A stretch of 42,075 nucleotides of DNA from a virus: positions 1-42,075 of IMG/VR virus record IMGVR_UViG_3300033145_003407; one strand, given 5' to 3'. The translations under genes were made by a program, and so were the position numbers. Shown here piece after piece: positions 17,545-25,195 of the stretch. Position 1 is the stretch's first letter; the number at the start of each line of letters is the position of its first letter. The notes under the pieces are model-generated. The model ran no database searches. It had not been told where the DNA came from and saw only the letters and a program-made list of their open reading frames with translations.

Positions 17545-17565
17545 ACTATCCCACAGGAGGCCATT

Positions 17566-17742
17566 GTGACAGCTAAAAAGAAAAATGACGAGAAACAGAA
17601 CGTCATAATCGAGAAGTTCAATGTCATTATTGATTTGACTTCATCATTTGTGAAAATCATTTTTCCACCAACTATTAAATTTATTATGAGTATAAAAAGA
17701 ATCTTTTCTAAAAAAGAAAAGACTAAAAAAGAAAAAAATTAA
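17566..17742 (+). CDS. 58-residue basic amphipathic peptide
   Basis: A small open frame of 58 codons beginning at GTG 17566 with an excellent AGGAGG site 5 bases upstream, 21 bases after the RNase HI stop. The peptide has basic ends (MTAKKKNDEKQN and FSKKEKTKKEKN) and a hydrophobic centre (LTSSFVKIIFPPTIKFIMSI) with a Pro-Pro kink. It could sit in or disrupt a membrane, as small toxins and holin-like peptides do. Strong translation signal and operon position support it as a gene; function is unknown. Confidence 0.55.
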   Translation: MTAKKKNDEKQNVIIEKFNVIIDLTSSFVKIIFPPTIKFIMSIKRIFSKKEKTKKEKN

Positions 17743-17754
17743 CCGCCATGAAAG

Positions 17755-18014
17755 GAGAGATTAATCTCTCATCTGAAATGGTTCGTTTTGGAGGGCTTAA
17801 TAATTAGGGTAGCGAATTTTATCTGTTCATTCCAGAGCTGGAACGACAGATAAAAATCTATCAATTTACCCGCCTGGTCATAGATCACCAATGCGCGCCA
17901 TTGGCGATCTGTGCGGGCCAGGCTTGGTGAGAACCCGCCTGGCCCCCGACCCCAGTCCGGTTCTGTTTCATGGCTAGGTTAATTGGAAGCTCTCACCGAC
18001 CTGGGAGTTTTTTT
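17755..18014 (+). ncRNA. Structured noncoding region with alternative folds after the reverse-transcriptase operon
   Basis: About 260 bases without a credible gene. Stems seen: GAGAGA-TTAA-TCTCTC (17755-17770); a 10-base stem TTTTATCTGT (17817-17826) with ACAGATAAAA (17846-17855) capped by TTCCAG/CTGGAA; and GCCTGG (17872) with CCAGGC (17918) enclosing AGATC/GATCT and CCAATG/CATTGG. Competing with the last is GGGCCAGGC (17915-17923) with GCCTGGCCC (17937-17945). GGTGAGA (17926-17932) pairs with TCTCACC (17991-17997), which competes with the terminator stem. This may be the RNA partner of the reverse transcriptase or an attenuator. Which, if either, is unknown. Confidence 0.5.
17990..18014 (+). 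terminator. Rho-independent terminator of the reverse-transcriptase operon
   Basis: CTCTCA (17990-17995) pairs with TGGGAG (18002-18007, one T-G wobble) around a 6-base loop and is followed by seven T. The left arm can instead pair with GGTGAGA at 17926-17932, which would act as an antiterminator. Confidence 0.6.
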
Positions 18015-18025
18015 AGCTATTACAT

Positions 18026-18056
18026 AAAAAATGCCCGGGGTCATCACTCCCGGGCA
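18026..18056 (-). terminator. Rho-independent terminator of the leftward virion operon
   Basis: TGCCCGGG (18032-18039) and CCCGGGCA (18049-18056) form a perfect 8-base stem. On the minus strand it is followed by six T (18026-18031). It lies about 60 bases beyond the stop of the gene ending at 18115 and faces the rightward terminator at 17990, so the two operons are insulated at this convergent junction. Confidence 0.8.
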
Positions 18057-18114
18057 CGCCACAAACATCACTAAACACCTCTCTTTTAACCAAAATGGCA
18101 ACTGAAAGACACAG

Positions 18115-20310
18115 TTATTCAGTGGCCATTTTTATTTCTTCAAGATTTTCAACTACAGTATTGAGACCGTCCATTGCTTTCTTAACCGCGCCTTCATTAA
18201 TAGTAGACAGCCCCATTCTCGATGCGACAAGGAGCTCAGCGAGGTCACCAGCAACCTTTTTCATCTCACGCACATTTTCAACATATCCGCGAAGGTTGTC
18301 TTCATTTATAAAGTTTAATGACAAGACGACATCGACAGCGTCTGGATCATCTAACACACTGGCTTCTTTGACAAGATCAACCCTCATATTAATACATACT
18401 TCTTTGATCACATCTTTGATATGGGCAATTTTTTCAATTTCCTCGAGAACACCAAGGTTGATATAATTATTGTTGACACCATAAATAGTAACAGCCTTAT
18501 TTTTTATTTCATCATTGGCGTATTTAGCCAACACAACCTTCATTGCTTTTGTGGCAGCGTCTTTACTCATCCCCATAAGTTGTAAAGACTTTATCGTCTG
18601 GCCAGTTGTCATCGAATAGCCATTAAGACCAGCAATTTTTTTCAGTGGTTCAAATGGTTCACCTATTATTTTATAACCTTCGCCATCAACAGACATTGCA
18701 ATCTTATTAATATTAGCATCTTCGTAGGTCTGTTGAATTGATTTTGCTGGTCTCAAAAAATCATCATTATTAAGACCTTCCATCATTGTTGCATTAATTA
18801 TTAAAGCCCCTTCAGGAACAAGGAATATGTCTTTCACATTTCCCAAAATCATTTTATAAACAGGGTCAAGCACTTTCTTTACACGCTGTACACTAGCGAT
18901 ATTTGCAGGAATAATAGCCTCTTTACCTGAAACATACACATGCGAATTGTTCACTTTAAATTTTCTGAACCTATCACTAAAAGTAATACATTCAAAAGCA
19001 TTGTTAGCGCCATATATTATAAAAAGTTTGTTTCCATAAGAACCGCCGCAACACATCCCATCGTCATCATATCCTTCTTTTCCTTGTTCCATAGGTTTCA
19101 TATTAAGATTAAATGATTTATCAGCACCATCACTACGATTTTTTGGATCAAGATTGATAAAATCATCAGTAACCCTTTTGGCAAAATATTGAACGGCTTT
19201 TTGCAAAGCTCCATCCTGAGTTAATGTTTTTGTCCCATAAAACCCAATCCCATGACGATTATAATCATTGAACTTACAATAGTATTTTCCATCAAGAGAA
19301 AGGAAAATTTGATTACGACGATTCCTCTGTTTTTTCTTTTTTTCTATCTCATCAGAGTCGGATGTACAACATGGTTCTGGTGTGCATTCCCTGTTTTTTA
19401 AATCATAACTGTCAACCATATCAAGAATCATACCAGCAATTGGCTTACCAGTAGTGGTGGCAAGAAAACGACCAGCCATATTTTTACCACTCTCAATAAA
19501 ATCTTCCATGGTAGGATATTCATACATTCTTAATTCACATACTACCGGGGCGGTTAATGGCTGCAGTTTATTAACATCAATGAATTGTGAATCGAGAACT
19601 GTGATAGCACGTTTTGCTTTCACAATCTTATAAGTATCAAGAATACCATCTTTATGATCGTCACCAACAATTCGCTGATGCCTATTAAGTTCAACAATAT
19701 TGCCGACTAAATCGCCAGTGTTATCAACAAAATTTCCACTTACATCTTTTTTGGCTTCAAGTTGTACAGCAAATTTTTCAATATCTTCTTCATGTGCCAG
19801 AACAGGCCAAGCAGACATTTTTGCAAAATTAGGATAAGCCGACAATTCTGGAACATCATTGATATTCACTGATGTCTTTGGATAAATTCCACCGACAGGT
19901 TTAATTGCCTCAAAAGCACCACGGGGGTATTTTCTTTTAGGGACACCTAGCTTCTCAGAGGAAAGAATTTTTTTAATATTTGCCAGGTTTGCTGATATGT
20001 ATTTAACTGTTTCCCCATCTTGATGCACAAATACATCAAATGGACTCAATTTGAAATCCTTCACGATTACTGGAAAATTTATCTGCTTCCCCTCATACCA
20101 TACAGCAACGCTGCCTTTTGCGTATCCTTCATTTTCATCAACACTCTTAACAATAACATCGACGCCGAACTCTTTCGGGAGATAATTTATTTGTTCAAAA
20201 AATTGATCCAGTATCTCCTCATTCCACTCGGAAACATTTTTAGGCAACTCATATTCAGCCACCTTCTCAAATGACAACTTTTCTATAACGGATTCCTTTA
20301 CTGTAATCAT
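18115..20310 (-). CDS. Large hypothetical virion structural protein
   Basis: A 731-residue protein starting at ATG 20308-20310 (MITVKESVIEKLSFEKVAEY). Several parts look beta-rich (YGNKLFIIYGANNAFECITF, then VNNSHVYVSGKEAIIPA); the last 200 residues are helical and hold LKKIAGL, LEEIEKIAHIK, LVKEASV and MKKVAGD, all versions of the K-x-A signature. Two Cys-rich spots occur (CTPEPCCTSD and GMCCGGS). No domain or family is recognised. Size, signature and neighbours suggest a tail, baseplate or internal structural protein. It is the last gene before the leftward terminator. Confidence 0.55.
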   Translation of the reverse strand: MITVKESVIEKLSFEKVAEYELPKNVSEWNEEILDQFFEQINYLPKEFGVDVIVKSVDENEGYAKGSVAVWYEGKQINFPVIVKDFKLSPFDVFVHQDGETVKYISANLANIKKILSSEKLGVPKRKYPRGAFEAIKPVGGIYPKTSVNINDVPELSAYPNFAKMSAWPVLAHEEDIEKFAVQLEAKKDVSGNFVDNTGDLVGNIVELNRHQRIVGDDHKDGILDTYKIVKAKRAITVLDSQFIDVNKLQPLTAPVVCELRMYEYPTMEDFIESGKNMAGRFLATTTGKPIAGMILDMVDSYDLKNRECTPEPCCTSDSDEIEKKKKQRNRRNQIFLSLDGKYYCKFNDYNRHGIGFYGTKTLTQDGALQKAVQYFAKRVTDDFINLDPKNRSDGADKSFNLNMKPMEQGKEGYDDDGMCCGGSYGNKLFIIYGANNAFECITFSDRFRKFKVNNSHVYVSGKEAIIPANIASVQRVKKVLDPVYKMILGNVKDIFLVPEGALIINATMMEGLNNDDFLRPAKSIQQTYEDANINKIAMSVDGEGYKIIGEPFEPLKKIAGLNGYSMTTGQTIKSLQLMGMSKDAATKAMKVVLAKYANDEIKNKAVTIYGVNNNYINLGVLEEIEKIAHIKDVIKEVCINMRVDLVKEASVLDDPDAVDVVLSLNFINEDNLRGYVENVREMKKVAGDLAELLVASRMGLSTINEGAVKKAMDGLNTVVENLEEIKMATE

Positions 20311-20325
20311 TTTTATTTCCTTTTT

Positions 20326-20631
20326 TTATGTTTCTACTAAATTTGGTTTCAGAGTCGAATATATCCACTGGCCAACCGGACCTCCGGCAGTTACAACAGA
20401 TGGTGATACTGGTGGAGGGGCTATCCCAGCAGCAAACGCCGATTTCATTATTGAACTTGACAATGCGAGTGCCATTCCATAAGCAATGGCATTGGCAATC
20501 ATTTCAGAACCCGCCTCATATGTAGATTTTTTTTGTAATTTCATATAATCAATATTTTCTTTTAGGAACGCTTCTATTTTTGGTTCGAGGTATTTTCCTA
20601 ATGCGGATATTGAGAATCTTTTTTGTGGCAT
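20326..20631 (-). CDS. Small protein of a tandem paralog pair (copy 2)
   Basis: About 101 residues, taken from ATG 20629-20631 (MPQKRFSISALGKYLEPKIE); that start overlaps the stop of the upstream paralog. A longer frame upstream only re-reads the neighbour. It shares with the next gene an N-terminal helix, an Ala-rich helix (MIANAIAYGMALALSS) and an end reading AFAAGIAPPP then GGPVGQWIYSTLKP. The pattern 'A-AIAYGiA-AL...aAFAAGI-PP..GGPVG--IY' is familiar from short genes near tail and baseplate genes of large phages, but I cannot name a family. Confidence 0.55.
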   Translation of the reverse strand: MPQKRFSISALGKYLEPKIEAFLKENIDYMKLQKKSTYEAGSEMIANAIAYGMALALSSSIMKSAFAAGIAPPPVSPSVVTAGGPVGQWIYSTLKPNLVET

Positions 20632-20912
20632 TATGGTTCCCTGGAAATTTTGCTCAAAGGAATATATATAAGATTTCCAACCGGCCCACCAGCAGGAGGG
20701 CATATACCTGCAGCGAAAGCTAACTGGACACCAGAATCTGACAAAGCTTTTGCTATACCATATGCGATAGCATGTGCCATTGCCTTTGCCCCATCTTCCG
20801 GGGTAACGTCGGTATCGTTTTCCATAGCCTTTGCGTTGTCAACAAGGAATTTTTCAACATCACCAACTATTGATTTACCAAGAACTGATTTAGTCATTCT
20901 AATTATTGACAT
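20631..20912 (-). CDS. Small protein of a tandem paralog pair (copy 1)
   Basis: About 93 residues from ATG 20910-20912 (MSIIRMTKSVLGKSIVGDVE). It aligns with the downstream copy over its full length: Ala-rich helix MAHAIAYGIAKALSD, then LAFAAGICPPAGGPVGNLIY. The two genes overlap at one base, which indicates tandem duplication and coupled translation. It is the first gene of the leftward run; the gap 20913-21081 holds the divergent start region with the plus-strand gene at 21082. Virion role is inferred from context. Confidence 0.55.
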   Translation of the reverse strand: MSIIRMTKSVLGKSIVGDVEKFLVDNAKAMENDTDVTPEDGAKAMAHAIAYGIAKALSDSGVQLAFAAGICPPAGGPVGNLIYIPLSKISREP

Positions 20913-21081
20913 AATAACCCTGTATATAGTATACAATATAATTCAGAGAATTTCAAATTGCCAATCGTATAATAATTAAAAAAAATAATTAGGACAGTGA
21001 TTAATGTAAGTTTATATTTAAAATAAGCATTGGTGTTGTATTTTCCATTATTTTTTTTAATTACTGACAAAAGGGGTTTAT

Positions 21082-21543
21082 ATGGGTTTAAGTCCTGAAG
21101 AACGTACCAGAAAGGAAACGCAGGAACATATTAATAACGTTCGTATGTTTCTTGAAAAAATAATACAGGAAATAACACTTCGAGCAAAGAATCATGATAA
21201 CTCGAAATTAGAAGAGCCTGAATTTTCAACATTTGTTGAATATACCCCAAAATTAAAAAATAGTACATATGGTAGCAACGAATATAAAAGGTTTTTGAAA
21301 GGGATGAAACCTGCTCTTAAGCATCATTATTCTCACAATCGCCACCACCCCGAATTTTTTATAAATGGGATTGATGGTATGAATTTCGTCGATTTAATAG
21401 AACTCTTTGCCGATTGGAAAAGCGCTTCCCTTAGACACAATAATGGAGATATTAATAAAAGTATAGAAATAAATAAAGACAGGTTTAATATAGCGCCACA
21501 GCTTGCTAACATATTCAAAAATTCAATTAAATTGTTAAAATGA
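21082..21543 (+). CDS. DUF5662 family protein
   Basis: A 153-residue protein with AAAAGGGG upstream of ATG 21082. It carries the pattern I associate with the phage family DUF5662: HINNVRMFLE, RAKNHDNSKLEEPE, FVEYTPKLKNSTYGSNEYK, ALKHHYSHNRHHPEFF, MNFVDLIELFADWKSA and RHNNGDINKSIEIN. The conserved His and Asp residues (HD-SKL, HHY--N-HHPE) resemble a helical metal-binding hydrolase of the HD type, but activity is not established. It stands as a plus-strand island among virion genes and ends two bases before the convergent spike gene. Confidence 0.7.
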   Translation: MGLSPEERTRKETQEHINNVRMFLEKIIQEITLRAKNHDNSKLEEPEFSTFVEYTPKLKNSTYGSNEYKRFLKGMKPALKHHYSHNRHHPEFFINGIDGMNFVDLIELFADWKSASLRHNNGDINKSIEINKDRFNIAPQLANIFKNSIKLLK

Positions 21544-21545
21544 AA

Positions 21546-22922
21546 TTAAACTGACTCGAAATTATCAGAGTCTTTTATTATTCCTTTTGCTGGTGCACCC
21601 TTGCCGACAGAAGTAAACCCGCCTTTATTTCCGAATTTGGTGGTATTGGCATTAAATTCTGCCGCTATTGCCGGGTGTATTGGGGCTGGTGCTCCAATTG
21701 CAGTTACCTGGACCCACTGCGCCTGATATTGTTTGAGGAACTCAACAAATGATACCAATACTGTTTCCTGCCCATTAATTCTTAAACCATTGAGGGCGGT
21801 AATATCTATTCCTTTTTCAGGATCCATTATTATTGAGTTGTTTTCTTCGTCTGACTCGCTGTGAGAAAATGTTATTTTCCCTTTTGAATGGATTGTTAGA
21901 TTGCCTTCACTATCAATGCTCATATGAAATGCGTTCAGATTTGATGTAGGAATTCCTTTACCGGCTGCCCTGAGATCCATTTCTCCTTTATCACTTATCA
22001 TCATTTTAAATTTATTACCCATAACCGCAGGAGTTGCTCCCGGGGATATTGGCACATTTTTTTCATTCACCTGAACATCATCAATCCTAATATTGACGAA
22101 TGATTCACCAGGCTCTCCAACTTCTATGGTTGCCCTTGAGTCTCCGAAATTAATAACTTTAGAAAACAGAACATCTTTCCCCTTCTCGACCTCTTCGTTA
22201 TCGATATTCGCACCAACCCAGGGGGCAAACGTACCTTCGCATGTTGAAACCCAATTGTCAGGAGACCTGGTCTGAGTAATAAATTTTCTGTAAATTATAG
22301 GGAAATCAGTTTCACTGATCCGGGCTGCCTTGTCATTGATATCGCTTCCGGCGTACATCCCAAAATGCTCTCTGGCAAAATAAAACGGAGGATTGTGAGA
22401 TATTATTCTATGATAATTCTGAGCAAGACTGTGATTAAGATTTTCGTGCACACCATGACCAAGCGGTTTAAGGACTGTATTCATCGCACAACTCGTAGCA
22501 AGGATAAGCTGCCCATTGTCAGTCGCAACAATTCCAGCACCACTTTTTTGATTTATAAATCGTATAGCATCAGTAACTTCTGCTGATATAGGATTTTCAA
22601 TTTTTACATTAGCAAGTGATCGTTCATTGAATGTTCCAATAATGTAATTATTTATCCCAGTAGAGACATCAATAAATTTATTTTCAGCACCACCAAATGT
22701 GAAATATATTATTACTTTTACACGCTCACCTTGTTTGTAATCACCATCTTGTCCTGGCTGATAAATAAGAGTACAATAGATAGGGCCGTTTAATTCACCC
22801 AAAGGAGATTCATAGATAGTAACCTCATACGTTTCAGTATCAGTCAGCTTGCTAGTGATAATGCCACTACATATACACGGTACCGGTGTATATGATACAA
22901 CATCTTGAGGACTCCCCATCAT
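21546..22922 (-). CDS. Baseplate spike-like protein (gpV/gp5-type)
   Basis: A 458-residue protein. The N-terminal 120 residues look like an OB-fold (ITSKLTDTETYEVTIYESPL, YQPGQDGDYKQGERVKVIIY). The C-terminal part, about residues 290-400, is a run of short beta repeats (FKMMISDKGEMDLRAA, FHMSIDSEGNLTIHSKGKIT, SIIMDPEKGIDITALNGLRI) typical of the triple-stranded beta-helix of phage and type VI spikes. No lysozyme domain is visible between them. It would sit at the centre of the tail tip and pierce the outer envelope. Its ATG overlaps the stop of the upstream HNH gene (TAATG). Confidence 0.65.
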   Translation of the reverse strand: MMGSPQDVVSYTPVPCICSGIITSKLTDTETYEVTIYESPLGELNGPIYCTLIYQPGQDGDYKQGERVKVIIYFTFGGAENKFIDVSTGINNYIIGTFNERSLANVKIENPISAEVTDAIRFINQKSGAGIVATDNGQLILATSCAMNTVLKPLGHGVHENLNHSLAQNYHRIISHNPPFYFAREHFGMYAGSDINDKAARISETDFPIIYRKFITQTRSPDNWVSTCEGTFAPWVGANIDNEEVEKGKDVLFSKVINFGDSRATIEVGEPGESFVNIRIDDVQVNEKNVPISPGATPAVMGNKFKMMISDKGEMDLRAAGKGIPTSNLNAFHMSIDSEGNLTIHSKGKITFSHSESDEENNSIIMDPEKGIDITALNGLRINGQETVLVSFVEFLKQYQAQWVQVTAIGAPAPIHPAIAAEFNANTTKFGNKGGFTSVGKGAPAKGIIKDSDNFESV

Positions 22923-23731
22923 TATGCAGCTCTCAGACTAAAATGTTCATTGTTAATAAATTTATACCAATCTTCTTCTGGTGCTTTTCTGCCATATATT
23001 TTATGAAATTTTTTATGTATAGATCTTTTTACAAGAATAATATTATCATAACAAAAACACAATTCAGAATCGTGTGATACTGGCGTTATATGATGGCACT
23101 CAACTTCCGAAAACTTTTCTGCTTTATACCCCGTTAGCTCACATGCTAATTTTTTTTCTAATTTGTATTGTTTTGAGAACCATTGCCACGAACCAGATTT
23201 GTTTCTACACCAATTCCATTTTCCATTTTTTCTTATATATAAAGACAGTTTAGTTCTATCTTTAATCCACACAGGATTGTTTTCACCTTTCTGCCTTTTA
23301 CCAAGCTCTCTTGCGTGTTCTATATGGCTACAGCCACAACTTTTCACTCTGCCAAGTCTTATTTTAGACCCTATTGCAACAAATTCTTTTCCACAATGGC
23401 ATATACATCTCCATTTAGCGAGTCCTGCTTTATTCTTACCTGCCAATTTTATAATAGTAATTCCATTAATTATTTTTTCTGTAATATCTGTTATTCTCGA
23501 ATGTGATCGACACAATCCAGTTTTACCATCATTTCCTATTTTTTTGTTACATATTTTACAAAATCGGATTTTTTTAGGTTGTTTTTTAGCTAAAGATATT
23601 TTTCTTTTAGTTTTTTCAGAATGGCGAAAATTTTTTGTACGCCATATTCCAAAACACTGTCTACACCTGTTAGAATATGTTCTTATTTTTTTATTTTTAC
23701 AATCAGGGCATAATTTCATTCTATGCTTCAT
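22922..23731 (-). CDS. Free-standing HNH homing endonuclease
   Basis: A 269-residue protein with zinc-type Cys pairs at the N-terminus (C8, C11, C23, C26; then C58, C61). A NUMOD3-like helix (HSEKTKRKISLAKK, 37-50) and a middle CICHCGKEF-x-SCGC module precede the HNH centre (VECHHITPVSH near 210-220, Asn230, His239/243). Such enzymes cut target DNA and spread their own gene. The gene overlaps its upstream neighbour by four bases (ATGA) and its downstream neighbour by one (TAATG), so it sits between two virion genes without breaking transcription or translation of either. Confidence 0.85.
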   Translation of the reverse strand: MKHRMKLCPDCKNKKIRTYSNRCRQCFGIWRTKNFRHSEKTKRKISLAKKQPKKIRFCKICNKKIGNDGKTGLCRSHSRITDITEKIINGITIIKLAGKNKAGLAKWRCICHCGKEFVAIGSKIRLGRVKSCGCSHIEHARELGKRQKGENNPVWIKDRTKLSLYIRKNGKWNWCRNKSGSWQWFSKQYKLEKKLACELTGYKAEKFSEVECHHITPVSHDSELCFCYDNIILVKRSIHKKFHKIYGRKAPEEDWYKFINNEHFSLRAA

Positions 23732-24252
23732 GCAGTGCCTTTGATAAATCTGTGATATCTATTTATCGCAGCTTTTACAGTATTACCAGTGTTAAATGCA
23801 CGATGAGTATTTGTTATATAAACTGTCTTTTTCGTTTTCTTATTAACCGATTTCCATACAGCAGGCGTCTTTTCACCATGTGGCCCATGGTGCCACACTG
23901 CCTTTCTAGCCATAACAGTAGTACGCTCTTCCGGCGTTAGAGGAACGCGATGCTTATCAAGGTCTTTATACGTTCCACCATATCTCGCTATCTTTTCAAT
24001 TTCACAAATAAAGGCAGCATGGTATATTTCCTGCAGACTGGATTCCTTATCAATCTCAGCTTTTTCCCTTTTGGTTTTTCCACTCTGCATATCTGCCGGC
24101 ATTTTCTTTTCTATACGAAAACTGAGTAGCTTTTTTTTATTAACTGTAGGCTGCCCGAGATCGTCAGTTCCAATACTTTTTACTGTCATCCGTTGATTTT
24201 TGAAACGACCACCAAGAAGGTAATCGCCCATTTTGATATCGAGATTTATCAT
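23728..24252 (-). CDS. Hypothetical virion protein with FICEIEKIA motif
   Basis: A 174-residue basic protein with AAGGGA before its ATG. The first 50 residues read like a small beta domain (MGDYLLGGRFKNQRMTVKSI). Residues 72-90 carry SLQEIYHAAFICEIEKIARY, almost the same as the motif at the start of the gene ending at 5539. The C-terminal part is His/Lys-rich (KAVWHHGPHGEKTPAVW, then NRYHRFIKGTA). No family recognised. The motif in mid-protein may separate an N-terminal piece from a mature C-terminal domain. Confidence 0.5.
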   Translation of the reverse strand: MINLDIKMGDYLLGGRFKNQRMTVKSIGTDDLGQPTVNKKKLLSFRIEKKMPADMQSGKTKREKAEIDKESSLQEIYHAAFICEIEKIARYGGTYKDLDKHRVPLTPEERTTVMARKAVWHHGPHGEKTPAVWKSVNKKTKKTVYITNTHRAFNTGNTVKAAINRYHRFIKGTA

Positions 24253-24260
24253 ATGGTCCC

Positions 24261-25145
24261 TTAATAAGATATTTTTTTGGCTTTTTTCGGTTTTATCTTT
24301 TGTTTTGACAAGTATTGTGGTGGAATCTTACAACCTGATATCTTCTCAAGCTCGTCAATAAAAGATTCCTGATAAATACATTCCGCTGTTTTTGTATTTT
24401 CTTTATTTGATAACATTTTTTTTCTAAACAAATACGTTAACATTGGTACTGCTGCTACCGCACCATATGAACCAAGAGTCAAACCAAGAGCTCTTGTGCC
24501 ACCTGCCTGGCCCCTAAATAATGCTTTTCCTAACCCTTTTATTCCACCACCATGATATTTTGCTAACCCTTTAAAACCGCGAGCACTTGCCAAAGCCTCT
24601 TCAGCCAGCATTACTCCTGGAAGTACACTTCCTGCAATTGCACCTTTTCTCGCAGTTTCTTCTTTTTTGGCAAATGCCGCAACTAGAGCACCAACACCTG
24701 CCGATGGCATAGCTCCAACTCTTATCCAAGTAAGCGGCCTTCTTCTCCAACCAGCCCAATTTTTTGCATGGCCAAGTTCGTGTGATGCCACTGCCATTTC
24801 AAATGGAGAAATTTTTCTTTTATACTTTGTCCATATATGAATTCCTTTTCCATATTTACCACCAGGATCATACAGACCTCCACCACCAGCAATTGCACCA
24901 TGTGTACGTGTATAAGCCGGTTCTTGTGTTCCCATTAATCTTTGTAACTTTTTTATTTTTAATGATTTTGTTTGTACAGGTTCAGCTGTCCAATCTGTTT
25001 GGCTTAATCTTTTCCCCTGCATAAGCCTAATTGGAACTCCTGTCACATATTCAGGAACTGCTGCTAATGTTGATGCAGCCACCCCAACACTAATACGTTT
25101 AGCTGTTCCTATTTGCTTTTCTTTATTTGCGCCTTTGATATTCAT
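24261..25145 (-). CDS. Membrane-associated metallopeptidase-like virion protein (HELGH)
   Basis: About 294 residues from ATG 25143-25145 (a TTG in frame lies 12 bases upstream). A zinc-protease signature, VASHELGHAKNWAG, stands near residue 130, and EEALASARGFKGLAKY about 60 residues later could give the third ligand, as in YugP-like or M48-type peptidases. Hydrophobic glycine-rich stretches surround it (GAMPSAGVGALVAAFA, LGSYGAVAAVPMLTYLF). The C-terminus carries IYQESFIDELEKISG, the shared motif. A phage virion protease that opens the cell wall or processes virion proteins is possible; the fold is not proven by a single motif. Confidence 0.55.
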   Translation of the reverse strand: MNIKGANKEKQIGTAKRISVGVAASTLAAVPEYVTGVPIRLMQGKRLSQTDWTAEPVQTKSLKIKKLQRLMGTQEPAYTRTHGAIAGGGGLYDPGGKYGKGIHIWTKYKRKISPFEMAVASHELGHAKNWAGWRRRPLTWIRVGAMPSAGVGALVAAFAKKEETARKGAIAGSVLPGVMLAEEALASARGFKGLAKYHGGGIKGLGKALFRGQAGGTRALGLTLGSYGAVAAVPMLTYLFRKKMLSNKENTKTAECIYQESFIDELEKISGCKIPPQYLSKQKIKPKKAKKISY

Positions 25146-25195
25146 AACATTACCCAAAATGTTATTTTAACTAATTCATCAACATTAATACGAGA

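Noticed and set aside
17743-18014. Classical retron msr-msd
   Set aside because: No convincing a1/a2 repeats or branching-guanosine context was found, and retron RNAs usually lie upstream of the RT; recorded only as a structured region.
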